Shown piece by piece: positions 18,227 to 26,270 of a DNA stretch of 64,000 nucleotides; position 1 is the stretch's first letter; the number at the start of each line of letters is the position of its first letter. This DNA comes from JANNSX01 sp963741525 (GTDB lineage: Bacteria > Pseudomonadota > Alphaproteobacteria > Rhizobiales > Hyphomicrobiaceae): assembly GCA_963741525.1 (NCBI GenBank), contig CAVUIW010000016.1, forward strand, positions 1-64,000, in the 5' to 3' direction. The notes beneath the pieces were generated by a model that was not told the origin of the DNA, did not search any database, and saw only the letters and a program-made list of their open reading frames with translations. Both the position numbers and the translations under genes were made by a program.

Positions 18227-19338
18227 GGCGTCGCCTCTTCCGCGACTGAGGTTGCATCGCTCGATGCCGGCTCTTCAAAGCGAAGCCGCACACCAAAGCG
18301 CTCGGCGCCTAGCCGGTCGTCCCGGGTCACCGGGGAGGAGAGCCCCGCATCCTTGAACAGTCCCGATTGCTCGATCAGGCTGACGAGCTCGGCCGCCGAT
18401 AGAGCGTAGCCGGTGATTTCCACCGTATCGCCGTCGATCCGGATCGTCTCCAGCCAGGCCGTATCGGGTAGAAGGCGCGTAAGCTCCGACCATGTCCCGA
18501 GCACTCCGGGAGCGAGCGTCTTGCGCTGCTCGAGCGCTAGATGCTTGGCCCGCTCGGATTCGAGCAGGTCCATCTGTTTCCGCACGGCCAGGGCCTTTGT
18601 CTTGACCTCCTCGGTCATCGTTTCCAGCCTTGCCAGGGCCTGGGCCTGGCGGTCGAGCGCCGCGTAGCCGACGATTGCGGCGCCTGCCAGAACCGCGAGC
18701 ACAAACACGGCCGGCCAGCGCCAAGCGCCACCCGAACTCTTCGAGCTATCGGCCGGAGCAGCCATCAGGTCGATCGGAAGCGGTCGCCGGGCGTCCTCGC
18801 CATAGGCATCGGCGAAGCTAACGTCGAGACCGGCGCTTTCTACAGCCTGTAACAACGGCGCAAGTCGATCTTGCGTAACCACGACCTGATGGGCTGTGAT
18901 CCGCGCACCGTCCAGCGAGCGCTTCCCGAGGTAGACGGCGCTCAGGGCCTGTCCGCTCCGGAACGGGGTCGCGCGCTGCAGGTCGTTGAGAAGGATGCCC
19001 GATGCATTGGCGCGGGCGGCATAGGGAATTTCGAGCTGCCGCGTCAGGCACCAGGCCAAAGGAATGCGCAAGCCCACGGGCGTGCCCCGGCGCGGACCGA
19101 ACTTTCCGACATAGTCCCGTAGCCGTGCGGAAATGTCGTCAGAGCGGGGTAGGCTCAGCATCGCCCGTGCGCTGTCTCGCCGCCGCTCATAGATGATGTC
19201 GAGACGATCGTCGGTGAAGGACAGAGCCAGGCGCGGCGCAGCCGGCGCGAAAGCCCGGCGCAAAGCGCCCGGCACGCAGCTTGCGAGTTCCTCGCCCCAC
19301 CAGGTGAGAAACCGTCCAATGAGATCGGCGGTACGCAC
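18223..19338 (-). CDS. gspL: Type II secretion inner-membrane platform protein GspL
   Basis: 371 aa from a GTG start. An actin-like cytoplasmic domain (RLALSFTDDRLDIIYERR onward) is followed by one membrane helix (WPAVFVLAVLAGAAIVGYAAL, about 228-250), a coiled coil and a PilN/GspL periplasmic domain (TWSELTRLLPDTAWLETIRI). It would recruit the GspE ATPase, but neither gspE, gspF nor the major pseudopilins are in this window. Immediately upstream is an RHS scrap, so the operon's original 5' end may be lost. Confidence 0.8.
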   Translation of the reverse strand: MRTADLIGRFLTWWGEELASCVPGALRRAFAPAAPRLALSFTDDRLDIIYERRRDSARAMLSLPRSDDISARLRDYVGKFGPRRGTPVGLRIPLAWCLTRQLEIPYAARANASGILLNDLQRATPFRSGQALSAVYLGKRSLDGARITAHQVVVTQDRLAPLLQAVESAGLDVSFADAYGEDARRPLPIDLMAAPADSSKSSGGAWRWPAVFVLAVLAGAAIVGYAALDRQAQALARLETMTEEVKTKALAVRKQMDLLESERAKHLALEQRKTLAPGVLGTWSELTRLLPDTAWLETIRIDGDTVEITGYALSAAELVSLIEQSGLFKDAGLSSPVTRDDRLGAERFGVRLRFEEPASSDATSVAEEATP

Positions 19339-19406
19339 GGCGAAACAACCTCGGTGGAGATACTGGTACTCCTACAGACGATGACGGCCAATTCCGCTGG
19401 GCGCAA

Positions 19407-19623
19407 GCCGGGAGCGCGTCCCGGCACCAAGTGCGTTGTCCCCGACGGCGTCATGTTCGTCAGCACGCGCTTCACCAGCTGCTCGCGCGCGTTGTAGGTG
19501 TAGGTGCCCGTGAGGTTGCCCGCCTTCGTCAGCGTCAGCATGAGGTTGCGCTTGTTGTAGGTGTAGGCGTAGGTCACGCCCGAGCGCACGTCGGTGACTC
19601 GGGTGCCGCTCTGCCAACAGCAA
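19407..19623 (-). pseudogene. RHS/YD-repeat fragment with internal hairpin
   Basis: The minus strand encodes YD-repeat sequence (VTYAYTYNKRNLMLTLTKAG, GTYTYNAREQLVKRVLTN) ending at TTHLV. It then runs into a perfect 7-bp stem-loop (19407-19425, arms GCCGGGA/TCCCGGC) exactly where a Tyr-Asp pair would follow. It has no start and no RHS core. It shows that RHS sequence flanks both ends of the T2SS cluster. Confidence 0.6.
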
Positions 19624-19726
19624 ATGTGCGGAACGTTCGAGACAGTACCTTTCTAGACCTTTCTAGATGATCTCTTGGTGCCGTTTTCTGTAGAGGCTGG
19701 GTATTGCACCTCTACCGTCATGGCGT

Positions 19727-20084
19727 TCATGGGCCATCATTTTCTAACTCCATTATTTTCTTAGTTACGTCATCAACAAACTCGTGACTGAAATCATTAT
19801 TCATTAATAACATTTGCCGATAGCAGTGTGCTGCCTCATTGTTGCGACCAACGCGTTCATAGAGTTGGCCTAGCTCCAAATAGACGCCTTCGTCAGCCTT
19901 CCCCGCGCATGCGAAATTGCTTAGAGTTTCTATCGCTGCTGTGGTTTCTCCTCTACTAGCGGCGAGCCTCGCAATCTGGGTGACGGCGAGCGACTCTAGT
20001 TCGGGGAACTGGTTTCTTGCGTAATTAACCAGATAATCTGCAAATCCACGGGCTCTCAATGCGTTTGCCAAAGACGACACTATC
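19727..20084 (-). pseudogene. TPR-like protein, 5'-truncated at IS66
   Basis: About 118 codons of a helical repeat protein (LAVTQIARLAASRGETTAAI, VYLELGQLYERVGRNNEAAH) ending at a natural stop near 19727. The open frame continues into the left end of IS66, so the true N-terminus is gone. Base composition is lower in GC than flanking genes. Role unknown. Confidence 0.5.
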
Positions 20085-20100
20085 GTAAGCGCTGCACCGA

Positions 20101-21729
20101 TCACACCTTGACGGCTTGATCGGCCACTTTGGCGAAGGCCCAGGGCATCAGCTCCTCGATGCGGGAGGCCGGCCAGCGGTTGACGAGTTTCGTCAAGGTG
20201 TCGGCCAGCCAAGCATGCGGGTTGACGCCGTTGAGCTTCGCCGTCTCGATGAGCGAGGCGATGATCGCCCAGTTTTCCCCGCCCTTGTCGCTGCCGGCGA
20301 AGAGCGCATTCTTCCTGTTGAGCGCGATGGGCCGGATGGAGCGCTCGACGGTGTTGCTGTCGATCTCGATGCGACCGTCGTCGAGGAACCGGACGAGTCC
20401 CTCCCAGTGATTGAGCCCGTAGCGGATCGCATCGGCAATGGCCGATCCCTTGGACACGCCTGCGAGTTGCTTCTCGAGCCACTCCTTCAGCTTCTCGACG
20501 AGCGGCTTCGAGCGCGCCTGTCGCTCGGCACGGCGCTCATCCGATGCTCGACCACGGATTTCGGCCTCGATCTCATAGAGTTTGCCGATCCGCTCCAGCG
20601 CCTCGCTCGCCATCGGCGCGTTGCCGCCTTTTGCAATGTCGTAGAACCTGCGCCGAAAGTGCGCCCAGCAGAACGCGAGCGTCAGCGGTCCACCGGCGCG
20701 TTTGGCGTCGGTCAGCGCGTCGTAGGCGACGTAACCGTCGACCTGCAGCACGCCGCTGAAGCCTGCGAGGTGACGCACGACATGCTCGGCGCCCCGGCCC
20801 GGCGCATACATGTAGGCCGCCGCTGGTGGATCGCTGCCGCCCCACGGCCGGTCATCGCGTGCTATGGCCCAGAGATAGCCGGTTTTCGTCCTGCCGCGCC
20901 CCGGATCGAGCACCGGGCAACGCGTCTCGTCGGCGAACAGCTTGGTCGATGTCTTCAGGATCCCGATGAGACGCGCATGCAACGGCTCGAGTTCTGCGGC
21001 CGCGAAGCCCACCCAGTGCGCCAGCGTCGAGCGGTCAATCGTGACGCCCTCGCGCGCCAGGATCTGACTTTGCCGGTAGAGCGGCAGGTGATCGGCATAT
21101 TTGGACACCAGCACGTCGGCGATGAGGGCTTCCGTCGGCAGACCGCCCTCGATGAGGCGGCTCGGCGCCGGCGCCTGCACGACGCCGTCGGTGCAGCAGC
21201 GGCAGGCGTATTTCGGCCGTCGCGTCACAATGACCTTGAGCTTGGCCGGGATCCTGTCGAGCCGCTCGGAGCGATCCTCGCCGATGACGTGCAGCTCAGC
21301 CCCACAGCAGGGACAGGCCCTGGTCTCCGGCTCGATGACGATCTCCTCGCGCGGCAGATGCGCGGGCAGAGACCCTCGATTGGCGCGGCGAGCCTTGGCG
21401 CCCTCCTGCTTGACGATCTCGCTCGTCTTCTCCGCTGCAGCATCTTCCGCGCCGAACGCCGTCTCGACGTCCTCCAGCGCCAGGTTCATCTGATCGTCGC
21501 CGATGCGCTCCGAGCGGCGCCCGAACTGCGCCCGGCGCAGCACGGCGATGATGTGGTCGAGACGCTCGTTCTGCGCTGTCAGTCGATCCACCTCGGTGGC
21601 GAGGACCGCCTCTCTGTGCACGAGCCGGTCGCGCTCGGAGGCAAGCCTGGCGTTGTCGGCACGCGCCGACATGATCAGAGCCTTGAGGGTTTGCAAATCA
21701 TCGGGGAGATTTTCGAGCGATAGCGCCAT
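20101..21729 (-). CDS. tnpC: IS66 transposase TnpC
   Basis: 542 aa from the ATG at 21729 (MALSLENLPDD). It has an N-terminal coiled coil, a leucine-zipper-like region, a Cys-rich zinc segment (RACPCCGAEL, KYACRCC) and the DDE catalytic core (FADETRCPVLDPG, LQVDGYVAYD, RIEIDSNTVERSIRP). It ends with the IS66 C-terminal domain (ALFAGSDKGGENWAII). Full length for the family and intact. The longer frame to 21957 overlaps tnpB in a wrong frame. Confidence 0.95.
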   Translation of the reverse strand: MALSLENLPDDLQTLKALIMSARADNARLASERDRLVHREAVLATEVDRLTAQNERLDHIIAVLRRAQFGRRSERIGDDQMNLALEDVETAFGAEDAAAEKTSEIVKQEGAKARRANRGSLPAHLPREEIVIEPETRACPCCGAELHVIGEDRSERLDRIPAKLKVIVTRRPKYACRCCTDGVVQAPAPSRLIEGGLPTEALIADVLVSKYADHLPLYRQSQILAREGVTIDRSTLAHWVGFAAAELEPLHARLIGILKTSTKLFADETRCPVLDPGRGRTKTGYLWAIARDDRPWGGSDPPAAAYMYAPGRGAEHVVRHLAGFSGVLQVDGYVAYDALTDAKRAGGPLTLAFCWAHFRRRFYDIAKGGNAPMASEALERIGKLYEIEAEIRGRASDERRAERQARSKPLVEKLKEWLEKQLAGVSKGSAIADAIRYGLNHWEGLVRFLDDGRIEIDSNTVERSIRPIALNRKNALFAGSDKGGENWAIIASLIETAKLNGVNPHAWLADTLTKLVNRWPASRIEELMPWAFAKVADQAVKV

Positions 21730-21790
21730 GCAGGCAGAATCGCTGATTTGCCCGAGGTCGCGCCACCTCGGAATCGACGGAGTTTGTGGA

Positions 21791-22177
21791 TCATTGCGTC
21801 GCTGTGGGCCGCATGACACGGCGCGCATGCACGCGGCTCCAGTCGAGCCCTTCGAGCAGCGCCGAGAGCTGCGCCGGCGACAGCCGCATGACGCCGTCCT
21901 CGATCCTCGGCCAGCGGAACTTTCCTCCTTCCAGACGCTTGGCCAGCAGACACACACCGGTGCCGTCCCAGAACAGGAGCTTGACGCGATCGGCCCGCTT
22001 GGCGCGGAACACGTAGATCACACCGGAGAATGGCTCGCACTTGAGCTCGGATTGAACGATCGCCGCCAGCCCGTCCATGCCCTTGCGGAAGTCGACGGGC
22101 TTGCATCGCCACGAGCACACGTAGTCCGGTGGGGTGGGCAACCGAAGGCCAGAGAAGATTGTCGGCGGAACGATCAT
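21791..22177 (-). CDS. tnpB: IS66 accessory protein TnpB (Orf2)
   Basis: 128 aa from the ATG at 22177, overlapping tnpA by ATGA. Signature motifs of IS66 Orf2 are present: VDFRKGMDGLAAIVQ, FRAKRADRVKLLFWDGTG and LEGGKFRWPR. It is required with TnpA for transposition in this family; exact biochemistry is unknown. Confidence 0.95.
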   Translation of the reverse strand: MIVPPTIFSGLRLPTPPDYVCSWRCKPVDFRKGMDGLAAIVQSELKCEPFSGVIYVFRAKRADRVKLLFWDGTGVCLLAKRLEGGKFRWPRIEDGVMRLSPAQLSALLEGLDWSRVHARRVMRPTATQ

Positions 22178-22653
22178 GGCGTCCTGCCGGAGGCGGGCAA
22201 GTGAAGAGCCTTCACGGCCTGCAGCACCGTCATGAGGGTGTCGCCGTCGACGGAAGATCGGACCCGGATTAGCGTGCCGCAAACGACAATCTCGATCAGA
22301 CTGCCGTCTGCGGCCGCATCGCGTTTGGGCCTGCCCGCTCGGCCCCTGGCAGGCGGCGAAGCGTCAGTGACCATGATCGGCGCGAAGGCCGATTGTCCCG
22401 ACGGCTCGGCCGGGCGAAGCGTGCGCATTTGGTTGCGCCAGGCAAACAGCTGCTGCGGCCTCATTCCGTGACGGCGGGCCACGTCAGAGACGACCGCGCC
22501 CTCCTCGAGCGTCTCCATCACGATCCGCGCCTTCGCCTCGGCAGACCAGCTGCGCCGGCGCCCAACGCCCGTGATCACCTCGACACGCTCAAAAGCGTCG
22601 GTCTTGGTGTCAACCGTACGGTCAACCATACGCTCAAATCGATCCCGTCCCAT
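22174..22653 (-). CDS. tnpA: IS66 accessory protein TnpA (Orf1)
   Basis: 159 aa with a helix-turn-helix (WSAEAKARIVMETLEEGAVVSDVARRHG, around residues 36-64) followed by the QQLFAWRNQM motif of IS66/IS3 Orf1 proteins. The C-terminal half (LIEIVVCGTLIRV) is typical of longer IS66 TnpA. First gene of the element. Confidence 0.92.
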   Translation of the reverse strand: MGRDRFERMVDRTVDTKTDAFERVEVITGVGRRRSWSAEAKARIVMETLEEGAVVSDVARRHGMRPQQLFAWRNQMRTLRPAEPSGQSAFAPIMVTDASPPARGRAGRPKRDAAADGSLIEIVVCGTLIRVRSSVDGDTLMTVLQAVKALHLPASGRTP

Positions 22654-22892
22654 GAGACGGAATCATTCCCCTCTCCGGCAAGATGGAGAAGGTGGGGACG
22701 GGGCACCGCTTCCATTTGTTGAGCTAGACGGCTCAATTTATCTACACGTTCATACAACAGGCTTACCAAATTGTAGTTCCCGACATTGAAAACCGATTTT
22801 TTGCTCTGGCGCTTGGCAGGCGGAAGCACCGCGTTTCAGTCACTGAGGCGGGCGGTCAGCGTGCCGACCTCGACGAGATCCAGATGATTGCG

Positions 22893-23426
22893 TCAGACCG
22901 AAACAGAAATCGCCTCTGACGTCTGATCCGTACCGTAACCCATTTGCGCGGCAAGGCGCGCTCGGGCGCGGTTGACCCGGCTCTTGACGGTGCCCACGGC
23001 ACAGCCAGTGACGGCAGCTGCCTCCTCGTAGGAGAAACCTTCGGCCCCGACGAGAAGCAATGCCTCGCGCTGGTCGGTCGACAATCGTGCGAGCGCATGG
23101 CGAAACTCTTCGAGCTCGAGATGCGCCATCTGGGCGGGCAAGGTGACGAGCTTGGCGGCTTCCTCCCCATCGACATCGGCGACCTCGCGCCGTGATTTGC
23201 GCAACTCCGAGAAATAGGTGTTGCGCAAGATTGTGAACAGCCACGCCTTGAAATTGCTGTTGGGGATGAACGATGTCCGGTTGTCCCAGGCCTTCAGCAG
23301 CGTTTCCTGGACAAGGTCGTTGGCCTGATGGGGATTGCCGCACAGCGATATGGCAAAGGCCCTGAGATTGGGGATGGCCGCCGCCAGAGCGTCTCGAAAC
23401 GCTGGCGCGACAGGATGATCGGTCAC
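22893..23426 (-). CDS. ecfG: General stress response ECF sigma factor EcfG
   Basis: 177 aa from the GTG at 23426, which forms a GTGA overlap with the nepR stop; an ATG at 23444 is an alternative. The sigma-2 region reads DLVQETLLKAWDNRTSFIP, then FKAWLFTILRN. Sigma-4 reads LSTDQREALLLVGAEGFSYEEAA and GTVKSRVNRARARL. There is no C-terminal SnoaL domain. It directs RNA polymerase to GGAAC/CGTT promoters and is held by NepR until PhyR is phosphorylated. Co-transcribed with nepR and divergent from phyR, the classic alphaproteobacterial layout. An EcfG-type promoter lies in front of nepR, giving autoregulation. Confidence 0.95.
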   Translation of the reverse strand: MTDHPVAPAFRDALAAAIPNLRAFAISLCGNPHQANDLVQETLLKAWDNRTSFIPNSNFKAWLFTILRNTYFSELRKSRREVADVDGEEAAKLVTLPAQMAHLELEEFRHALARLSTDQREALLLVGAEGFSYEEAAAVTGCAVGTVKSRVNRARARLAAQMGYGTDQTSEAISVSV

Positions 23427-23701
23427 GTCCCTCGCTCCCGGCAATCGAGTTCGTCCAGCAGTCTCAAGAACTCCTGCGGAACTGGCTCATCGACGGTACT
23501 GCGATAGAGTTTGCGCAGCTGAACGCCGATCATTCGTTGGGCGCTGTCAGTGAGCGCGGGGCCCGGCTCATCGTCAGGGGACGCTGGAACGGCTTTGGCG
23601 GCCGAGGCGTCGTCGCCAGCCGCGGCGTGTGACAGCCCGGATTCCCGCGAGTTTACGATCGGCCTTTTTTTGTCGTCGTTGCTGTCTATCTCGTTCGGCA
23701 T
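23423..23701 (-). CDS. nepR: Anti-sigma factor NepR
   Basis: 92 aa. A variable disordered N-terminus leads into the conserved NepR core near residues 53-85 (AQRMIGVQLRKLYRSTVDEP, PQEFLRLLDELD), whose two helices clamp EcfG and are captured by phosphorylated PhyR. It shares GTGA with ecfG. ATG at 23701, 65 bp downstream of an EcfG-type -10 element. Confidence 0.93.
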   Translation of the reverse strand: MPNEIDSNDDKKRPIVNSRESGLSHAAAGDDASAAKAVPASPDDEPGPALTDSAQRMIGVQLRKLYRSTVDEPVPQEFLRLLDELDCRERGT

Positions 23702-23765
23702 TTCATTCCTTGCCCCGTCTATTGCACCCGATTGCGTGCCTGATACGTTCTGCCTCTACGGTTGG

Positions 23766-23790
23766 AACGAATGACTGCAAAAAGAGTTCC
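23766..23790 (-). promoter_or_regulatory. EcfG-type promoter of nepR-ecfG
   Basis: On the minus strand GGAAC (23790-23786), 16 bp, CGTT (23769-23766). This is an exact match to the EcfG consensus and lies about 65 bp before the nepR ATG. Confidence 0.88.
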
Positions 23791-23799
23791 CATTCACCT

Positions 23800-23825
23800 G
23801 GAACTATTTGAGGGAAACTGCGTAT
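23800..23825 (+). promoter_or_regulatory. EcfG-type promoter of phyR
   Basis: GGAAC (23800-23804), 16 bp, CGTAT (23821-23825). It lies back to back with the nepR promoter and 83 bp before the phyR ATG. The -10 differs from CGTT at one position. Confidence 0.75.
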
Positions 23826-23907
23826 CCTCAGCATATAACACGATCCCGGGCTGTTCATCCGAGCGTATGAGCGCCGCCCGAGGGATGTGCTGTCAGGGAA
23901 CCACACC

Positions 23908-24747
23908 ATGAGCTCCATCTCAAAGACCATCCTGCCCCATCTTCCCTATTTGCGCCGCTTCGCACGTAGTCTGACCGGCCGCCAGGAAAGCGGTGATGCC
24001 TATGTGGTGGCGCTGCTCGAGGGGCTCTCCTTCGATCCGAACGGCTTGCCGAGCGACCTGGCGCCGCGCACCGCCCTCTACCGAGCGTTCCTAAAGTCAT
24101 GGAACGCGCTTGCTATCAACAACAAGCCGGAAGCGGGCGACGGCTCGGAGCAGGACTCTCAGCCGGCCGAAGCGAAGCTCGCGCTGGCTGACCGGCGGCT
24201 CGGGCACCTCACGCCGCAGTCGAGGCAGGCCTTCCTACTCGTCGCAGTCGAGGGGTTTTCTCCCGGCGAAGTCTGCAAGGTCATGGATCTGCCGCCGGAC
24301 CAGGCCGAGAAACTCTTGAGCGAGGCAAGCCGGGAGATCGCGGAGCAGATACAGAGCACGGTCCTCATCATCGAGGACGAGCCACTCATCGCCATCGATT
24401 TGGAATCCGTCGTCTCCAGCATTGGTCATCGGGTCCTAGCGATTGCGCGCACAAAGCAGGAAGCAGTCACGGCTTTTCGTAAGTACAAGCCGGGGTTGGT
24501 TCTCGCCGACATCCAACTGGCCGACGGCAGCTCGGGGATCGATGCTGTTAATGCGATCCTCGGCACGTCGGAGGTTCCGGTCATTTTCATCACCGCCTAC
24601 CCAGAGCAGCTGCTGACCGGGAAGCGGCCGGAGCCCACCTTTCTCATCTCCAAGCCGTTCCGCCAGGAAACCTTGCAGGCCGTCATCAGTCAGGCGTTGT
24701 TCTTCGACGTGAAGGCGGCACCCGCGAAACGAGTAGCAGCGAGCTGA
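23908..24747 (+). CDS. phyR: Anti-anti-sigma response regulator PhyR
   Basis: 279 aa from the ATG at 23908 (a GTG at 23887 is possible). An EcfG-like sigma domain, which lacks DNA-binding function and mimics sigma for NepR, occupies residues 1-145 (LRRFARSLTGRQESGDAYV, FLLVAVEGFSPGEVCKVM). A receiver domain follows (VLIIEDEPLIAIDLESVV, LVLADIQLADGSSGIDAV with the phosphorylated Asp in LADIQ, VIFITAYPE, ISKPFRQETL). Phosphorylation by HWE/HisKA_2 kinases exposes the sigma-like domain to titrate NepR. Length and order are standard. Confidence 0.96.
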   Translation: MSSISKTILPHLPYLRRFARSLTGRQESGDAYVVALLEGLSFDPNGLPSDLAPRTALYRAFLKSWNALAINNKPEAGDGSEQDSQPAEAKLALADRRLGHLTPQSRQAFLLVAVEGFSPGEVCKVMDLPPDQAEKLLSEASREIAEQIQSTVLIIEDEPLIAIDLESVVSSIGHRVLAIARTKQEAVTAFRKYKPGLVLADIQLADGSSGIDAVNAILGTSEVPVIFITAYPEQLLTGKRPEPTFLISKPFRQETLQAVISQALFFDVKAAPAKRVAAS

Positions 24748-24768
24748 CAGCTGAGGCCCTGTCTTACA

Positions 24769-24794
24769 GGAACTGGTCGCAGTGTCGACGCGTT
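24769..24794 (+). promoter_or_regulatory. EcfG-type promoter in front of a gene remnant
   Basis: GGAAC (24769-24773), 17 bp, CGTT (24791-24794). Full consensus, but the only thing downstream is a 5'-truncated ferritin-like remnant. Confidence 0.75.
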
Positions 24795-25080
24795 GTCATG
24801 GGAGCATCAAACAGAACATCGAAGGCATCATCGCCGAGGGCGAAGATGTATTCAATGAGGCCAAGTCCACGGCCGTTTGCGATGCCGGCATGGTTGGCGC
24901 GGCGCAGTCTGTCGAGCACTACGAGATCGCGCGCTACGGCACTTTGATCAAGCTTGCAACCCAGCTCGGACTGAAGGATGCCGTCAAGCCGCTGCAGGCC
25001 ACGCTCGCCAAAGAGGCAACGCCCGACGCGGTGCTGGGCAAGTTTGGGCCCAAAGGTTTACGCACACGCGGCGTAGCGGT
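24782..25080 (+). pseudogene. YciF/DUF892 ferritin-like protein remnant
   Basis: The frame contains a recognisable middle-to-end segment of the DUF892 family: EGEDVFNEAKSTAVCDAG, AAQSVEHYEIARYGTLIKLA and LGLKDAVKPLQATLAKEA. Intact members are about 160-170 aa; here the first 80-90 residues are missing. The promoter -10 sits only a few codons before the surviving part, so no start codon with a binding site remains. DUF892 genes belong to the general stress regulon in many Rhizobiales. Evidently deleted between promoter and mid-gene. Confidence 0.6.
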
Positions 25081-25105
25081 CGATTGGTCCACACAGTCTG
25101 ATCCC

Positions 25106-25138
25106 AAAAGGGCCCTCGTCATGCGACGGGGGCCTTTT
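25106..25138 (+). terminator. Rho-independent terminator
   Basis: A 14-bp stem with AAAAG on the left arm (25106-25120), loop ATGC, and the right arm ending in TTTT (25125-25138). It lies downstream of the ferritin-like remnant and can act in both directions because of the A and T tracts. Confidence 0.8.
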
Positions 25139-25267
25139 GCTCGGACTGCGAGCTGCGTGACCACAAGCGAGATTGAATTCCGCAATGGTGCTGATCGCAC
25201 AACGCGAGAGGGTGGTCGCACAATCAGACGACCACCCAAGCTTGCTGTACTCTCGGACGAATTCAGA

Positions 25268-25465
25268 TCACATGCGACCGATGAAATCGTCGATCTCACG
25301 CTTGGCGCGATCCTTGGCGTAGCCATAGCGCTCCTGGAGCTTGCCTTCCAGCTGCTCGCGCTTGCCGCTGATCTGCGTCAGATCGTCGTCAGTGAGGTCG
25401 CCCCACTGCTCCTTGACCTTGCCTGAGAACTGCTTCCAGTTGCCGGTGATGGTGTCCCAATTCAT
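25268..25465 (-). CDS. CsbD-family stress protein
   Basis: 65 aa, hydrophilic. Textbook CsbD sequence: MNWDTITGNWKQFSGKVKEQ at the start, then WGDLTDDDL and GKREQLEGKLQERYGYAKD. The biochemical role of the family is unknown; members are strongly induced by general stress sigma factors. GAGGAG precedes the ATG. It follows the DUF1328 gene by 40 bp and probably shares its EcfG promoter at 25966-25990. Confidence 0.93.
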   Translation of the reverse strand: MNWDTITGNWKQFSGKVKEQWGDLTDDDLTQISGKREQLEGKLQERYGYAKDRAKREIDDFIGRM

Positions 25466-25505
25466 AGCTCACTCCTCGATGGTTGGATTTGCCACCTATT
25501 TCGCC

Positions 25506-25679
25506 TCAGTTGCGCCGGATGACACCGGCAACAAGGGAGACGCCGAACAGGACGATGGCGATCCAGAACAGGATCTTGGCGCCTTCGATGGCCGTGCCGG
25601 CGACACCGCCGAAGCCAAAGGCCGCGGCAATGATGGCAACGACGAAGAAGACGACGGCATAGTAGAGAAAGTTGCTCAT
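25506..25679 (-). CDS. DUF1328 small membrane protein
   Basis: 57 aa from the ATG at 25679 preceded by GGAG. Two membrane helices (LYYAVVFFVVAIIAAAFGFG and AKILFWIAIVLFGVSLVAGV) joined by a Gly-rich turn, the DUF1328 signature. The frame is open upstream to an ATG at 25931 that lies about 35 bp after an EcfG-type promoter. The extra 84 residues look disordered and may be an additional small ORF or an N-terminal extension. Transcribed with csbD. Confidence 0.85.
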   Translation of the reverse strand: MSNFLYYAVVFFVVAIIAAAFGFGGVAGTAIEGAKILFWIAIVLFGVSLVAGVIRRN

Positions 25680-25965
25680 GGGTTCTGCTCCAGAAGATCT
25701 GTTCGGCTGGTTGGGAAACGCGCGGGAGTTGTTTCCGGTTCCATCGGTTTGGTTGGGCAGCCGGGCACCTGCTTCCGGCGAGACGCTTCGGCTCCCCCTA
25801 TTGCTGCCACCGAGCACTGCGTCCAGCTCCAAGTAGTACGAGGGCCGGCGTCCGACATTTCGGCCATTTGCGGGTAGCGCGTCGGAACTCGGATCGCGCC
25901 GGAATTCTTCATCAGGTTGCTGCATTGTCATGGTGAACTCCGTTCCACACTAACGTTCTTGGTTG

Positions 25966-25990
25966 AACGGCCGAGGCGGCCCCCGGTTCC
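25966..25990 (-). promoter_or_regulatory. EcfG-type promoter of the DUF1328-csbD unit
   Basis: Minus strand GGAAC (25990-25986), 16 bp, CGTT (25969-25966): exact consensus. The predicted transcript would start near 25959, just before the ATG at 25931. Confidence 0.82.
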
Positions 25991-26216
25991 ATCGTCGACA
26001 CGAGGAACTTAGTTGCGCCCCTCACGTTGTTGATGCAGACGCCCCACCGTCTGCTTCAGGTGTTCCCTCCCGAAGTCATGGCGAGCGTCTTGGACGCTGA
26101 TCTCTCTTCCCCGAGACTCGGCGCTCCCATCGAGGCCCGCGTGATCACCACCGATCGCGTGGGCCTCATTTTTTTTTGCCGCACGCCCGCGCTTGCCAGA
26201 TCGCGCAGAACAAGAA

Positions 26217-26246
26217 AGGGCCAGGAGCTACATCGCTCCCGGCCCT
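26217..26246 (-). terminator. Terminator of the exported PRC-barrel gene
   Basis: Read on the minus strand, a 12-bp stem (AGGGCC and GGAGC arms, one mismatch) with a 6-nt loop, followed by TTTCTTGT. It lies 25 bp after the PRC-barrel stop. Confidence 0.7.
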
Positions 26247-26270
26247 TCCATTGCGGCACGACATGGTTGG

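Larger units (their letters stand above)
20085..22713 (-). mobile_element. IS66-family insertion sequence
   Basis: Complete three-gene IS66 element (tnpA, tnpB, tnpC on the minus strand). Likely ends are GTAAGCGCTGCACCG at 20085 and its imperfect inverse, reading GGAAGCGGTGCCCCG from 22713. The expected 8-bp target duplication is not visible (left flank acactatc, right flank atttgttg), suggesting a later deletion or recombination at one end. Confidence 0.8.

Noticed and set aside
20116..21723. A 535-codon plus-strand frame within IS66
   Set aside because: Antisense to the intact tnpC; no recognisable motifs.
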